Below are positions 40,568-50,342 of a stretch of 64,000 bases of DNA, in pieces. The number at the start of each line of letters is the position of its first letter. Positions within the stretch are counted from its first letter, which is position 1. The position numbers were made by a program, and so were the translations under genes. The notes beneath the pieces are model-generated. The model made no database searches and was not told the origin of the DNA. It saw only the letters and a program-made list of their open reading frames with translations. This stretch comes from Thalassovita sp. (lineage in GTDB: Bacteria > Pseudomonadota > Alphaproteobacteria > Rhodobacterales > Rhodobacteraceae): contig NZ_OY829290.1 in NCBI RefSeq assembly GCF_963691685.1, forward strand, positions 3,286,001 through 3,350,000. Reading direction: 5' to 3'.

Positions 40568-42502
40568 TCAGATTTCTTCGCGTGTCACCGAAAGCGGCGC
40601 AAACTTGCGCCCGTTCAGGGTGATGTCTTCCGGCAAGTGATTGAACCAGAACCGCTCTTCGCCACAATCGCGGCGGCGCAACCCATCTGGCATTACCTCT
40701 GTCTCAATCCCGGCAGCCAGACACAGCGGTTCAATCACCCGCAGCCAGCCCGCCTGATCCAACAAGGCGCCAAGATAGGTCAGCGCACCGCTGCCATTAC
40801 CTGCGCGCATCGCAACAGGCGCACCGCTGGCGTCGCGCAGGGTGACCTCAGCGCTGCCTTCCAGCACCTCTTGATAGCCTTCGATCTGGCCAACCAACCC
40901 GGCGTCATTGGCGGCAAGACTCCTTGGCAGATCAGGCCGCAGGCTTTCAACCCGCGCAACCGTCACATCCAACCCCGGCATCGCCGGCGGCAGCGGATTG
41001 GGCAAGTTCATATCCTGATCCCGCGCCCCCGAGCGCGGCCCGATCAACACCTGCGCCTGCCCGGCATGCTCTGCCAAAGCCGTCTTCAACGTCTCCGCCA
41101 TATGCATCTGCCCAGGCGCAAGCAGCAGCTGATAGCCCGAGAAATCCACGGTTTCAGGTCGCAGAATATCAACCGAGAGCCCCAGGCTGCGCAGCGCACG
41201 GTAACAGTCAAACACCACACCAAAGTAGCTTAACCCTGCCCCATGTGGCTGCACCGCCCAGGCGGCATCCGCAGCATAGTCAAAGATCAGCCCCACCCGG
41301 GCGTGACCGGTTGACACCTCGGGCGCATCAGCCAGTTCAGCTGCAACCACGCGCGCCTCCTCCGCGGCGGGGGCGTCAACGGAATCCGGTCGTAGCATGC
41401 CGGCATGCATCTGCTCCTGCGCCATCGGTGCCTGCCGCCAGCGGAAATAGCACACAGCCTCTGCGCCGTGGGCAAATGCCTCCCACGACCAAAGCCGCAC
41501 CATCCCCGGCAAAGGCGCCGGATTGTAAGGCGCCCAGTTCACCGGCCCGGGTTGCTGTTCCATCACCCACCAACGGCCCTTGCCCACAGCACGGTATAGG
41601 TCGTGGTGGAAGGCCTGAAAGTCAGGATCCCCCTGTTGGGCATATTTGCGCTGCCGATCCGCATCCGCGCCAACGCGATCCTCAAGGAAGCCCAGCGGAT
41701 AACTGTCCCAGCTGGCAATTTCCAGATCATCACCAACCTTGAAGTGGTCAAAATCCGTGATCCGCCCCATGTAGTTATGCGCGATTGGCGCGGCGGAATG
41801 CTGCCGGATGATCTCCGCCTGCAGACGATTAAACGCAACCACCTGATCCGAGGCAAAGCGCCGGAAGGCCAGGCTATGCGCCGGGTTGGGTTCTGTCACC
41901 GTAAGGTTCGGTAAGTCTATGTTTTCAAAACATTCATACTCCATCGACCAGAAGACATTGCCCCAGTCTCGGTTCAAATCATGAATATTTTGATAACGCT
42001 GCGCCAGCCAGCGCTGAAACGCCTGTCGCGCGGCATCGGAATAGGAAATCGTGGTGTCGTGACAGCCATATTCATTGTCCGTCTGCCAGGCCGCCACATG
42101 CGGGTTGCGGCCATATCTTTCCGCCATAAGCGTCACGATCCGGGCACACTCCTGCTTGTACCCCTCATGACTGAAACAATAATGTCGGCGGGAGCCGAAT
42201 TTCCGCGGCCGCCCCTGGTCATCCACGGCCAGCATGTCGGGATGACGTTCTACCATCCAGCGCGGCGGGGTCGCGGTTGGCGTGCCCAAAACAACGCGCA
42301 GGCCGGCAGCGCCCAGCACCTCAATCGCCTCATCCAGCCAGCCAAACTGCAATTCACCCGGCCGCGGCTCTAGCCGCGACCAGCTGAACTCCCCAATCCG
42401 AACCCAGGTGAGGCCAATTTCGGCCATCCGACGCGCATCTTCGCGCCAGATCTCGCGCGGCCAATGTTCGGGGTAATAACAAGTGCCAAGCGTACGCTTC
42501 AT
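40568..42502 (-). CDS. Beta-galactosidase, GH42
   Basis: A 644-residue GH42 enzyme with the full three-domain length. The acid/base is Glu144 (AWQTDNEYGC) and the nucleophile Glu315 (WWVMEQQPGPVNW). It removes terminal beta-galactose in the cytoplasm, as there is no signal peptide. It is the last gene of a ten-gene galactoside operon that also holds an alpha-galactosidase and a galactose-oxidising pathway. Confidence 0.93.
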   Translation of the reverse strand: MKRTLGTCYYPEHWPREIWREDARRMAEIGLTWVRIGEFSWSRLEPRPGELQFGWLDEAIEVLGAAGLRVVLGTPTATPPRWMVERHPDMLAVDDQGRPRKFGSRRHYCFSHEGYKQECARIVTLMAERYGRNPHVAAWQTDNEYGCHDTTISYSDAARQAFQRWLAQRYQNIHDLNRDWGNVFWSMEYECFENIDLPNLTVTEPNPAHSLAFRRFASDQVVAFNRLQAEIIRQHSAAPIAHNYMGRITDFDHFKVGDDLEIASWDSYPLGFLEDRVGADADRQRKYAQQGDPDFQAFHHDLYRAVGKGRWWVMEQQPGPVNWAPYNPAPLPGMVRLWSWEAFAHGAEAVCYFRWRQAPMAQEQMHAGMLRPDSVDAPAAEEARVVAAELADAPEVSTGHARVGLIFDYAADAAWAVQPHGAGLSYFGVVFDCYRALRSLGLSVDILRPETVDFSGYQLLLAPGQMHMAETLKTALAEHAGQAQVLIGPRSGARDQDMNLPNPLPPAMPGLDVTVARVESLRPDLPRSLAANDAGLVGQIEGYQEVLEGSAEVTLRDASGAPVAMRAGNGSGALTYLGALLDQAGWLRVIEPLCLAAGIETEVMPDGLRRRDCGEERFWFNHLPEDITLNGRKFAPLSVTREEI

Positions 42503-42505
42503 GCT

Positions 42506-43357
42506 TCAGACTCTCACCTGATGTTCCGGCTGACCGGCGATATCCAGTTTCGAAACAAAGACTTGCCCCTTCAGAGGATCGCTGTCAGCGGGCAGGCCTT
42601 CAGCAGCGGTTGTTACAAACAGTTGGTTCAGATCCGCACCGCCAAACGCCGGGCAAGACGACTGGGTCGCGCCGACCTCAACCGCGCGCAGAAACGCCCC
42701 ATCCGGCCCATAACACGCCACGCGTGAGGCCCCCCATTGTGCGTTCCACAAACGGCCCTCCGCATCGACAACGGCACCATCGGGGTTCAGGTTTCCGGCG
42801 TTAAGATCGATGAACACCTCATGCATACCCAGCGGCCAACCCTCTGAATCCAGGGGCTGCTTCATGATAAATTTGGTTACGGTATCAGTGAAATAGGCAC
42901 AGGTGCCATCAGGGGCAAAACAGATCGCATTGGAAATGGTGATATCGTCAAACAGCCGGGTCAGCTTGCCTTGATAATACCGGTAAATCGCCCCCGCCCC
43001 AGGCTCCGCCTGAAAGCCCATGGTGCCGATCCAAAAGCCGCCATAAGGGTCCGCACGCCCGTCGTTTGAGCGTGTTTTGGGATTGTCCGCTTCCATATCC
43101 ACCAGGTGCTGACGCTCACCACTGTTCAGGTTGAACCGCGACAGGCCCGTTTCCGAGGCTAGAAGCAACTCATCCTCGCTGATCCAACCAGCGGCAGATA
43201 CATGATCGCGAAACCGCCATTCCAGCGGCCGCCCGTCCTGTTGGGAGAGCAGCTTTTTACCCAGAATATCAAACCAAAACAGCTGCTTACGAAGAGGGTG
43301 CCAAAGCGGCCCCTCGCCGAGAGTACAACTGCGCTTGTCAAAGACTTCGGCGCTCAT
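42506..43357 (-). CDS. SMP-30/gluconolactonase-family galactonolactonase
   Basis: A 283-residue six-bladed beta-propeller lactonase. Metal-binding features of the family are present (LGEGPLWHP with Glu, KTRSNDGRADPYGGFWIGT with Asn-Asp, ISNAICFAPDG). In this operon it would open the galactonolactone made by the SDR to galactonate. Its ATG overlaps the aldolase stop (ATGA). Confidence 0.87.
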   Translation of the reverse strand: MSAEVFDKRSCTLGEGPLWHPLRKQLFWFDILGKKLLSQQDGRPLEWRFRDHVSAAGWISEDELLLASETGLSRFNLNSGERQHLVDMEADNPKTRSNDGRADPYGGFWIGTMGFQAEPGAGAIYRYYQGKLTRLFDDITISNAICFAPDGTCAYFTDTVTKFIMKQPLDSEGWPLGMHEVFIDLNAGNLNPDGAVVDAEGRLWNAQWGASRVACYGPDGAFLRAVEVGATQSSCPAFGGADLNQLFVTTAAEGLPADSDPLKGQVFVSKLDIAGQPEHQVRV

Positions 43358-43959
43358 TTCATAGCCTCATCGTAGGACTTAACGATTTTTTCAGCTTTCT
43401 GGCTGATGCTGTCTGGCGACTCACCCGGTTTGTAGAGGGCTGTTCCAATGCCAAACCCATCTGCCCCCGCAGCGCGCCATTCTGCAAAGTTTTCAGGTCC
43501 CGCACCACCCACGGCGTAGCAGGGTAATTCTTTTGGCAGAACCGCCCGGTAGGCTTTCAGCCCTGCCGGTCCGATCAGGCTGGCCGGGAAGAACTTCAAC
43601 CCGTCAGCCCCTGCACGCCAGGCGGTAAAGGCCTCACTTGGTGTCATCACGCCGGGATAGCTCAGCATGTTCAGACGTTTGGTCGCCTCAATCACCGGCA
43701 CATGGCAATCTGGCGACACGATCAAACGCCCCCCTGCGGCGGCAACATCAGCAACGTGTTCTGGCTGTAAAACCGTGCCCGCCCCGAACAAGGCTTTGTC
43801 GCCATGTGCCTCAACCATGGAGGCGATCGACTGCAGCGGATCGGGGGAGTTGAGCGGCACTTCGATCCGGGTGATGCCCGCGTCAATCAGGCGGCCGGCA
43901 ATGTCCACAGCTTCGGGCGGGGTGATCCCGCGCAGGATTGCAATGATGTTACGGCTCAT
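43354..43959 (-). CDS. dgoA: 2-dehydro-3-deoxy-6-phosphogalactonate aldolase
   Basis: A 201-residue class I KDPG/KDPGal aldolase. It keeps the Glu of RIEVPLNSP and the Schiff-base Lys of GADGLKFFPAS. It splits 2-keto-3-deoxy-6-phosphogalactonate into pyruvate and glyceraldehyde-3-phosphate, the last step of the De Ley-Doudoroff pathway. The DgoK gene next to it makes KDPGal, rather than KDPG, the expected substrate. Confidence 0.93.
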   Translation of the reverse strand: MSRNIIAILRGITPPEAVDIAGRLIDAGITRIEVPLNSPDPLQSIASMVEAHGDKALFGAGTVLQPEHVADVAAAGGRLIVSPDCHVPVIEATKRLNMLSYPGVMTPSEAFTAWRAGADGLKFFPASLIGPAGLKAYRAVLPKELPCYAVGGAGPENFAEWRAAGADGFGIGTALYKPGESPDSISQKAEKIVKSYDEAMK

Positions 43960-43960
43960 C

Positions 43961-44899
43961 TCAGCCCTCTTTGAAAAATGTCGTCAGATCGTGGCGCGCC
44001 CGGGTCAACCCGGCAAGCACCAATGCATCGCCATCAATCCGGCGCACCTTTGCCCCGGCCTCGGCAAGGGCCAGTTGGTAATGCTGGCACAGGGCCGCCG
44101 CGCCGATCAGCACAACCTCCTGTTCCCGCCAATAGGCCGCAGCGCCGGCCAATTCCTGGCCCAACAGGCGGCCAGACAGTTGCGCACGGCCTTGCCCCGC
44201 ACTAGCCCCATGAAGCAACATACCCGCCCGCACGGCAAAGAGGTCGCCAAGCAACGTCTCAGGTCGTGTCAGGCTTTCACCTACAGCAGCAAGAAACTGC
44301 GCCTTATCCCAATCCTCTGCCGTACCCACAGAATGGCGCAGGACCGAATGCCCCGCCAGTAGCGCAAAGACCTCGCCGGTCATGAAACTGGTAAAGCGGG
44401 CGACCTGCCCGTTCGCGACCTGCACCCATTTGCTATGGGTACCAGGCAGGCAAAAGACGCCGGAAAAACCTGGCTGATCGGCCAGAAAACCAGCGATCTG
44501 CGTCTCCTCACCTCGCATAACATCTGCGGGTTCTGCCTGTTTCAAACCCGGCAAAATCCGCACGTCCAGCCGTGGGTCTCCTGCGGCAACGGAAATCGCC
44601 TGCCCCGCCACCACCGGCGGGCAAGGCACCGCGCGATAGCCCGCATCCTGCCAGCCCTGCGCCGCGCCGACCATCCCGCAGCACAGGATCATCGTCCGCT
44701 GTTCCGGGTCCAGGTAGGGATCGATCAAGGCAAGCAATGCCGGCTCAAACTCCGCCGGGTTGAGCCGCCCCATCCCCTGATCCGACTGCAGCGCCTGAAC
44801 CGGATGATCCCCCTGCATCACCCAGGCGCGCAGATGACTGGTGCCCCAGTCCACCGCGATCCACTCCGCCAGCATCTTGCCCTCTGTCTCGGTGTTCAC
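43961..44899 (-). CDS. dgoK: 2-dehydro-3-deoxygalactonokinase
   Basis: A DgoK-family sugar-acid kinase (ASKHA fold): phosphate-binding AVDWGTSHLRAW, the CLPGTHSKWVQV motif and LIGAAALCQHY near the C-terminus. It phosphorylates 2-keto-3-deoxygalactonate for the aldolase that follows. The frame opens with a GTG at 44899 after GGGG; the internal ATG at 44875 behind GAGGG, giving 304 residues, is an equally good start. Confidence 0.93.
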   Translation of the reverse strand: MNTETEGKMLAEWIAVDWGTSHLRAWVMQGDHPVQALQSDQGMGRLNPAEFEPALLALIDPYLDPEQRTMILCCGMVGAAQGWQDAGYRAVPCPPVVAGQAISVAAGDPRLDVRILPGLKQAEPADVMRGEETQIAGFLADQPGFSGVFCLPGTHSKWVQVANGQVARFTSFMTGEVFALLAGHSVLRHSVGTAEDWDKAQFLAAVGESLTRPETLLGDLFAVRAGMLLHGASAGQGRAQLSGRLLGQELAGAAAYWREQEVVLIGAAALCQHYQLALAEAGAKVRRIDGDALVLAGLTRARHDLTTFFKEG

Positions 44900-44903
44900 G
44901 TCT

Positions 44904-45677
44904 TTACCCCGTGGTTACCACGCCACCGTCGACGACCATCATCTGGCCCGTCATCATCCGGCTGGCGTTGGAGGCCAAAAACAGCACCGCATCCACCATG
45001 TCCTGCGGCACCAAATGTTCCTTCAAACATTGGCGCTCAAGATGGGCGGCCAGCGCCTCGGGGTCCGCCCACATATCAAGCTGCTTCTGGGTCAGGACCC
45101 ACCCCGGTGCCAGCGCGTTCACCCGGATTCTGTCGGGCCCAAACTCACGTGCCAAAGATCGGGTCATGCCATTTATCCCTGCGTTTGCAGTGGTATAGGC
45201 CGGGTAGCCTGCATTGCCCATCATATAGCTGATGGAGGAGATGTTGATCACGGACCCATGGCCCGCCTGCTGCATCTGGCGGATCGCAGCCTGGCAGCCA
45301 AAGAAGTAGCTTTTGAGGTTGATGTCCTGGCTCCAATCCCAGAACGCCTCATCCACATCCAAAGTGGCATGGCGCTGATCGTTGGCGGCATTGTTGACCA
45401 TCACGGTCACGGGACCATGCGCTGCCGAGGCTTGTTCAATTGCCGCCTGCAGCTTGGGAATATCCGTCACATCACATTGAACAAACAGGGGTTTTACCCC
45501 GTGTCTTTCGGCCATCTCCTCGGCAAACCCTGAGGCGTCAGACCGCTGAACAAAGGCAACTTTGGCGCCCTGTTTCAGGAAGCCTTCGGTCAGATCCGCG
45601 CCAATACCGGACCCGCCGCCGGTGATAAAGACGCTGGCGCCGATCAGGTCGTGAAATGTTGCTGTGGTGTCAGCCAT
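44904..45677 (-). CDS. SDR, probable D-galactose 1-dehydrogenase
   Basis: A 257-residue SDR with the NAD-binding TGGGSGIG motif, NNAAND and the catalytic Ser in NISSISY. In this operon it is the best candidate for oxidising galactose to galactonolactone, as proposed for GalD-type SDRs of rhizobia. The usual Tyr-x3-Lys reads YTTAN, so the catalytic Lys is replaced by Asn (codon AAC, clear in the sequence). An AAGGAG site precedes the ATG. Another sugar substrate cannot be excluded. Confidence 0.82.
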   Translation of the reverse strand: MADTTATFHDLIGASVFITGGGSGIGADLTEGFLKQGAKVAFVQRSDASGFAEEMAERHGVKPLFVQCDVTDIPKLQAAIEQASAAHGPVTVMVNNAANDQRHATLDVDEAFWDWSQDINLKSYFFGCQAAIRQMQQAGHGSVINISSISYMMGNAGYPAYTTANAGINGMTRSLAREFGPDRIRVNALAPGWVLTQKQLDMWADPEALAAHLERQCLKEHLVPQDMVDAVLFLASNASRMMTGQMMVVDGGVVTTG

Positions 45678-45725
45678 GGCTGGCTCCTTCTTAGGTGGCG
45701 CGCATCGGCGGCCGAATGTCAGAGA

Positions 45726-47435
45726 TCAGTGACTTTCGCGGGTCACAGGACGTGTGTCTTTGCCAACAAGGAAATCAAGGTCCGCCCCCTGATCCGCCTG
45801 CAGCACGTGATCGACATACATCTTGGCGTAGCCGCGGGTGTAATGAGGGGGTTCTGGCGTCCAGGCGGCCTGACGCTCGGCCAGTTCTTCGGCCGGGATC
45901 AGCAGATCCAGCGTGCCCTCGGTCACGGACATACGGATGCGATCCCCGGTTTTCACCAGTGCCAGCGGGCCACCGGCCTGGGCCTCGGGGCTGACGTGCA
46001 GCACTACCGTGCCATAGGCCGTGCCGGACATGCGCGCATCGGAAATCCGCACCATATCCCGCACCCCCTGTTTCACCAATTTCGACGGGATCGGCATATT
46101 GCCCACTTCCGGCATGCCCGGATAGCCCTTCGGCCCGCAGCCTTTCAGCACCAGGATCGTATCGGCGGTTACCGGCAGATCATCACGATTGATATTGGCG
46201 CGCAGGTCTTCAATAGTTTCAAACACATAAGCCTCACCCTCATGGTCCAGCAGGTGGTCCGAGGCGGCTGAGGGTTTGATGATCGCCCCTTTGGGGGCGA
46301 GGTTGCCGCGCAGCACTTTCAGACCCGCCGCAGGTTTCAGCGGGTTGTCAAAAGGCCGGATCACATCGTCGTTCCAGCACTCGGCCTCATCGGCGTAAAC
46401 CTTGATGTCACCGCCAAGCACTGTACGGGCAGACCGCAGGCGATCGCCCAGCTCCTTCAGCACCACAGGCATGCCGCCCGCGTAGCAGAAATCCTCCATC
46501 AGGTATTTGCCGGACGGCATGCAGTTCACCAGCAAGGGGATATCGCTGCCAAGCAGGAAGTCGTCTAGCGTCAGATCGATGCCCACACGGCCGGCGATTG
46601 CCAGCAGGTGCACCACCGCATTGGTGGAGCCCCCGACGGCGGCATTGGCCATGATCGCGTTTTCAAAGCTTTCGCGGGTCATGACATCGGAAAGCTTCAA
46701 CTCTTCCTCAACCATTTCCACGATACGCTTGCCCGTCATATGGGCCAGCGCCATCCGGCGCGCATCCACTGCAGGCAGGGCGGCATTGGTGGGCAGGCTC
46801 ATCCCCATCGCTTCGACCAGCGATGCCATGGTTGAGGCCGTGCCCATTGTCATGCAAACCCCTTTGGATCGGCTCATGCCGCTTTCCGCCGCCATGAAAT
46901 CCTTCAGGGTCATCTCACCAGCGCGCACGGCCTCGGAGAATTTCCACACATCGGTGCCTGACCCGATGTCTTTGCCCTGCCATTTGCCGTTCAGCATCGG
47001 CCCTGAGGAGACCACAATGGTTGGCAAATCGACCGAGGCCGCGCCCATCAGCTGACCCGGGGTGGTCTTGTCGCAGCCCCCCAAGAGCACAACACCGTCC
47101 ATGCCATAGGCGCGGATCGATTCCTCCACATCCATGGCCAAAAGGTTGCGAAACAGCATCGCTGTTGGCTTCATCTGGGTTTCGCCCAGCGACATCACCG
47201 GAAACTCCACCGGGAAGCCGCCAGCCTCCCAGACGCCGCGTTTCACGCCCTCGGCCAATTCGCGTAAGCCGCTGTTACATGGCGTTAATTCCGACCAGGT
47301 GTTGCAGATGCCGATCACCGGACGGCCGTCAAAGGCATGGTCCGGGAAGCCCTGATTTTTCATCCAAGAGCGATGGATAAACCCATCGCGATCCTGCTTG
47401 CCGTACCACGCGCGGTTTCTGCGTTCTTTTGTCAT
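45726..47435 (-). CDS. IlvD/Edd-family sugar-acid dehydratase (galactonate type)
   Basis: A 569-residue member of the dihydroxy-acid dehydratase/6-phosphogluconate dehydratase family, of the subgroup active on arabinonate, xylonate or galactonate. It has iron-sulfur ligands in CNTWSEL, GGCDKTTPG and GVCMTMGTAST. Context assigns it to dehydration of galactonate to 2-keto-3-deoxygalactonate, a step that some bacteria do with the unrelated enolase-family DgoD. Its ATG overlaps the GH36 stop (ATGA). Confidence 0.88.
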   Translation of the reverse strand: MTKERRNRAWYGKQDRDGFIHRSWMKNQGFPDHAFDGRPVIGICNTWSELTPCNSGLRELAEGVKRGVWEAGGFPVEFPVMSLGETQMKPTAMLFRNLLAMDVEESIRAYGMDGVVLLGGCDKTTPGQLMGAASVDLPTIVVSSGPMLNGKWQGKDIGSGTDVWKFSEAVRAGEMTLKDFMAAESGMSRSKGVCMTMGTASTMASLVEAMGMSLPTNAALPAVDARRMALAHMTGKRIVEMVEEELKLSDVMTRESFENAIMANAAVGGSTNAVVHLLAIAGRVGIDLTLDDFLLGSDIPLLVNCMPSGKYLMEDFCYAGGMPVVLKELGDRLRSARTVLGGDIKVYADEAECWNDDVIRPFDNPLKPAAGLKVLRGNLAPKGAIIKPSAASDHLLDHEGEAYVFETIEDLRANINRDDLPVTADTILVLKGCGPKGYPGMPEVGNMPIPSKLVKQGVRDMVRISDARMSGTAYGTVVLHVSPEAQAGGPLALVKTGDRIRMSVTEGTLDLLIPAEELAERQAAWTPEPPHYTRGYAKMYVDHVLQADQGADLDFLVGKDTRPVTRESH

Positions 47436-49495
47436 AGGCGTCTTCCTTCGATGACCCGGATCGTGTCCGGGAAATCCCAGGGCAACGTCAGCCCGTGGGA
47501 CATGAGATATTGTCCGCTGATTACCACCGGGCCCTGTTTCAGGGCGGGCGTGCCGCGCGACAGGCCTGGCAAGCCATCGCGGGTGCGGAGGTTGATTTCA
47601 TACTGCGCGTCCGGCGCCAGCTGGGTCAGGCGCAAGGGGCGCGGCAGGATCTGGTCCGAGGCCGCAACCTGCGCTGCAAAAACCACAAACTGATCGCCTG
47701 ATGGGCACAGCTGCTGTTCGGCGATCACCGCTGGATCAGCGTGATCCAGACGCAGGATATCGGCCTGGCGCATCCAATCGCGGTTTGCCTTCCACCAGCT
47801 GGTGACCTCTTTCAGCACTGCCGCTTCCTCGGCGCTCAGCTCGCGTGGGTCCATTTCGAAACCCATATGCCGCTGCGCCGCCGTCCAGGCGCGCAAGGGC
47901 ATCGGCAGCACCCGGCCTGAGGTATGACAATGGCGCGGCCCGACGTGGCTGCCGGTGATTGCGGTCGGCAGGAACAGCGCCGCGTCATGCTGGATCCGCT
48001 GACGTTCCAGCGCGTCGTTGCTGTCAGACAGCCAGACCCGTTGGGTGTGTTGCAAGACGCCTGCGTCAATCCGGCCCCCGCCTGAGGCGCAGCTTTCGAA
48101 CTCCACCCCGGGATAGGCCGCGCGCAGATCTGCCAGCAGTTGATAGGTGCCAGTGCACTGGGCGGCATCGGGGATCGGCAGCAGGCGGTTGTGATCCCAT
48201 TTGACATAGTCGATGTCATGGGCGGCCAGCACCGCGTTCATCTGTGTAAACAGATATGAACGCACCGCCGGATTGCTCATATCAAGCACCCTCTGCTGGC
48301 GGCCCTCCACCTGATCTTCGGGGCCAAGGATCCAGTCGGGATGAGCGCGGGCCAGATCACTGTTGAGGTTGACCATTTCCGGCTCAAACCAGAGGCCAAA
48401 GCGCATGCCAAGACCGTGAACGTGGTCGATCAGCGGCGCAAAACCCTCCGGCCATTTGCGCGGGTCAATCTGCCAATCGCCCAGGCTGGAGGTGTCATCA
48501 TCGCGGCGGCCAAACCAGCCGTCATCCAGCACAAAACGTTCTGCCCCCAGATCCGCAGCGATCGCTGCGATGTCTTTCAAGACCTCAAGATCGTGGTCGA
48601 AGTAGATCGCTTCCCAGCAGTTGTAATGCACCGGGCGGGGCCGGTCGGGGTGTGGCCAATCCACCAGATGGTCGCGGATGTAGCGTTGGAAGGCCACCGC
48701 CGTGCCGTTGAACCCATGGTCAGAGCGCGCCAGCAGCAGCGGTGCGGTTTCAAACCGGGTGCCCGTGCCGCAGGTTCCGGCTGCATGGCCCCATTGGATC
48801 TGGCGGCGGCCATCGGGCAGCTCTTCGGCGATCAAACGATGACCACCGGACCAGCCGTAATGCATGGCAAAACTGGTGCCCGCGGTGTTGCGACATCCGG
48901 TTTCCGGGAACAGCGCAAAGGGCGGATGTTCATGGCCAGATCGCCCGCCGCGTGCTTCACGCAGATGGACACCCCGGCGCCACGGGGTCTTAACCTGTTG
49001 AAATTCACCAATCCATCGGCCAGAGAAATCGATCATCTCCTCAGCCAGTTGCGGCCCGGGCATCACCGGCGCCGCCAGCCAATGCAGGGTGATCGGCGCC
49101 TTAGACTCCAGAACGGTGCGGGCGGCGATCACCTGATCCACCACCGTAAACTCAAACCGTAGGGTAAGCCCCAGATCAGGGTCTGACACCACAATGCCGG
49201 TCGCATCTGACGCGGTGAGTTGCAGCTTCGGATGCAGCTCCGCCCCGTCACGATAGGCCACAAGGCCAGGCTGGCCCGCAAAACTATCGCGCGCCAGCGG
49301 GCAGAGTGTGATCGGTGCGATCTCATCCATCATGCCGCCGGTGACATCCGGCGTCATTGCGGCGGCGATGGCGCCAAGGTCTGCATCTGCGGGCAATGGT
49401 GTCCCCCAGTAACAGACCATGGGAACACCCCCATTTGACGCCAGCACCAGGCTTTGCCCGGTGCTGTCAAACCGCCATGTGTGCAAATCGTTCAC
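47432..49495 (-). CDS. Alpha-galactosidase, GH36
   Basis: A 687-residue GH36 enzyme: N-terminal beta domain, catalytic barrel with FVLDDGWFG, nucleophile Asp in DYVKWDHNR, acid/base Asp in WLSDSNDALERQRIQ, and CASGGGRID. It removes alpha-galactose in the cytoplasm. The start is a GTG at 49495 overlapping the permease stop (GTGA). The longer frame to 49615 lies in the permease gene. Confidence 0.92.
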   Translation of the reverse strand: MNDLHTWRFDSTGQSLVLASNGGVPMVCYWGTPLPADADLGAIAAAMTPDVTGGMMDEIAPITLCPLARDSFAGQPGLVAYRDGAELHPKLQLTASDATGIVVSDPDLGLTLRFEFTVVDQVIAARTVLESKAPITLHWLAAPVMPGPQLAEEMIDFSGRWIGEFQQVKTPWRRGVHLREARGGRSGHEHPPFALFPETGCRNTAGTSFAMHYGWSGGHRLIAEELPDGRRQIQWGHAAGTCGTGTRFETAPLLLARSDHGFNGTAVAFQRYIRDHLVDWPHPDRPRPVHYNCWEAIYFDHDLEVLKDIAAIAADLGAERFVLDDGWFGRRDDDTSSLGDWQIDPRKWPEGFAPLIDHVHGLGMRFGLWFEPEMVNLNSDLARAHPDWILGPEDQVEGRQQRVLDMSNPAVRSYLFTQMNAVLAAHDIDYVKWDHNRLLPIPDAAQCTGTYQLLADLRAAYPGVEFESCASGGGRIDAGVLQHTQRVWLSDSNDALERQRIQHDAALFLPTAITGSHVGPRHCHTSGRVLPMPLRAWTAAQRHMGFEMDPRELSAEEAAVLKEVTSWWKANRDWMRQADILRLDHADPAVIAEQQLCPSGDQFVVFAAQVAASDQILPRPLRLTQLAPDAQYEINLRTRDGLPGLSRGTPALKQGPVVISGQYLMSHGLTLPWDFPDTIRVIEGRRL

Positions 49496-50340
49496 TTCAC
49501 GGCCCCCAGGGTCAGACCAGCGATGAAGTGTTTCTGCATCAGGAAGAACATCAGCACCGGGGGCAATGCCGCCACGATGGAGCCTGCCGAAACCAGATGC
49601 CAGGCGGCGACCCACTGACCGTTCAATGAGTAGAGACCCGCGGTGATCGGCTGGGTATCCGCCCCTTGGGTCAACACCGTCGCCCAGAAGTAATCATTCC
49701 AAATAAAGGTAAAGATCAGCACCGACAGCGCCGCGATTGCGGGCCGCATCAGCGGGATGACCACAAACCAGAAGATGCGGATTTCCGAGACACCTTCGAC
49801 CCGCGCGGCCTCAATCAGCTCAAAGGGCAACGCCTTGATGAAGTTGCGCATGAACAGCGTACAGAACCCGGTCTGGAACGCGATGTGAAACAGTGCGAGG
49901 CCCGAGATGGTGTTGTAAAGCCCCATGTTCAGCGTCAGGTCACGCACCGGCACCATCAGGATCTGGAAGGGCACGAAGTTGCCGGCGACAAACATGAAGA
50001 ACAACAACAGGTTGGCTTTGAACTTGTAAACGCCAAGCGCAAAACCGGTCATGCAGCTGAGGGCCACGGCGCCGATCACGGTCGGGATCGTCACCTTGAA
50101 GCTGTTCATGATGTATTGGCCAATCGGCGTGTTCTCAAAGATCGCCGTGTAGTTGGCCATCAGGTTAAAGCTGGTGGGCCAGCCCCAGTAGTTGCCAGCG
50201 TTGATATCACCGGCGGAACGGACCGAGGTCATGGCGACCGCCAGCAGGGGCAGCAACCACAGGATCAGCGCGATGGGCAGGGCCACCTTGTAGATCCATT
50301 GCGACGCGGGCGAGGTTTTCTCAATCGGGGTCGGAAACAT
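49492..50340 (-). CDS. Sugar ABC transporter permease (MalG type)
   Basis: A 282-residue inner-membrane permease of the CUT1 family with six helices and the EAA loop IEAARVEGVSEIRIFWFVVI. Its partner permease ends 2 bp upstream. It forms the channel for the galactoside taken up by this operon; the ATPase is probably the MsmK-type gene 3 kb away on the other strand. Confidence 0.92.
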   Translation of the reverse strand: MFPTPIEKTSPASQWIYKVALPIALILWLLPLLAVAMTSVRSAGDINAGNYWGWPTSFNLMANYTAIFENTPIGQYIMNSFKVTIPTVIGAVALSCMTGFALGVYKFKANLLLFFMFVAGNFVPFQILMVPVRDLTLNMGLYNTISGLALFHIAFQTGFCTLFMRNFIKALPFELIEAARVEGVSEIRIFWFVVIPLMRPAIAALSVLIFTFIWNDYFWATVLTQGADTQPITAGLYSLNGQWVAAWHLVSAGSIVAALPPVLMFFLMQKHFIAGLTLGAVK

Positions 50341-50342
50341 CC

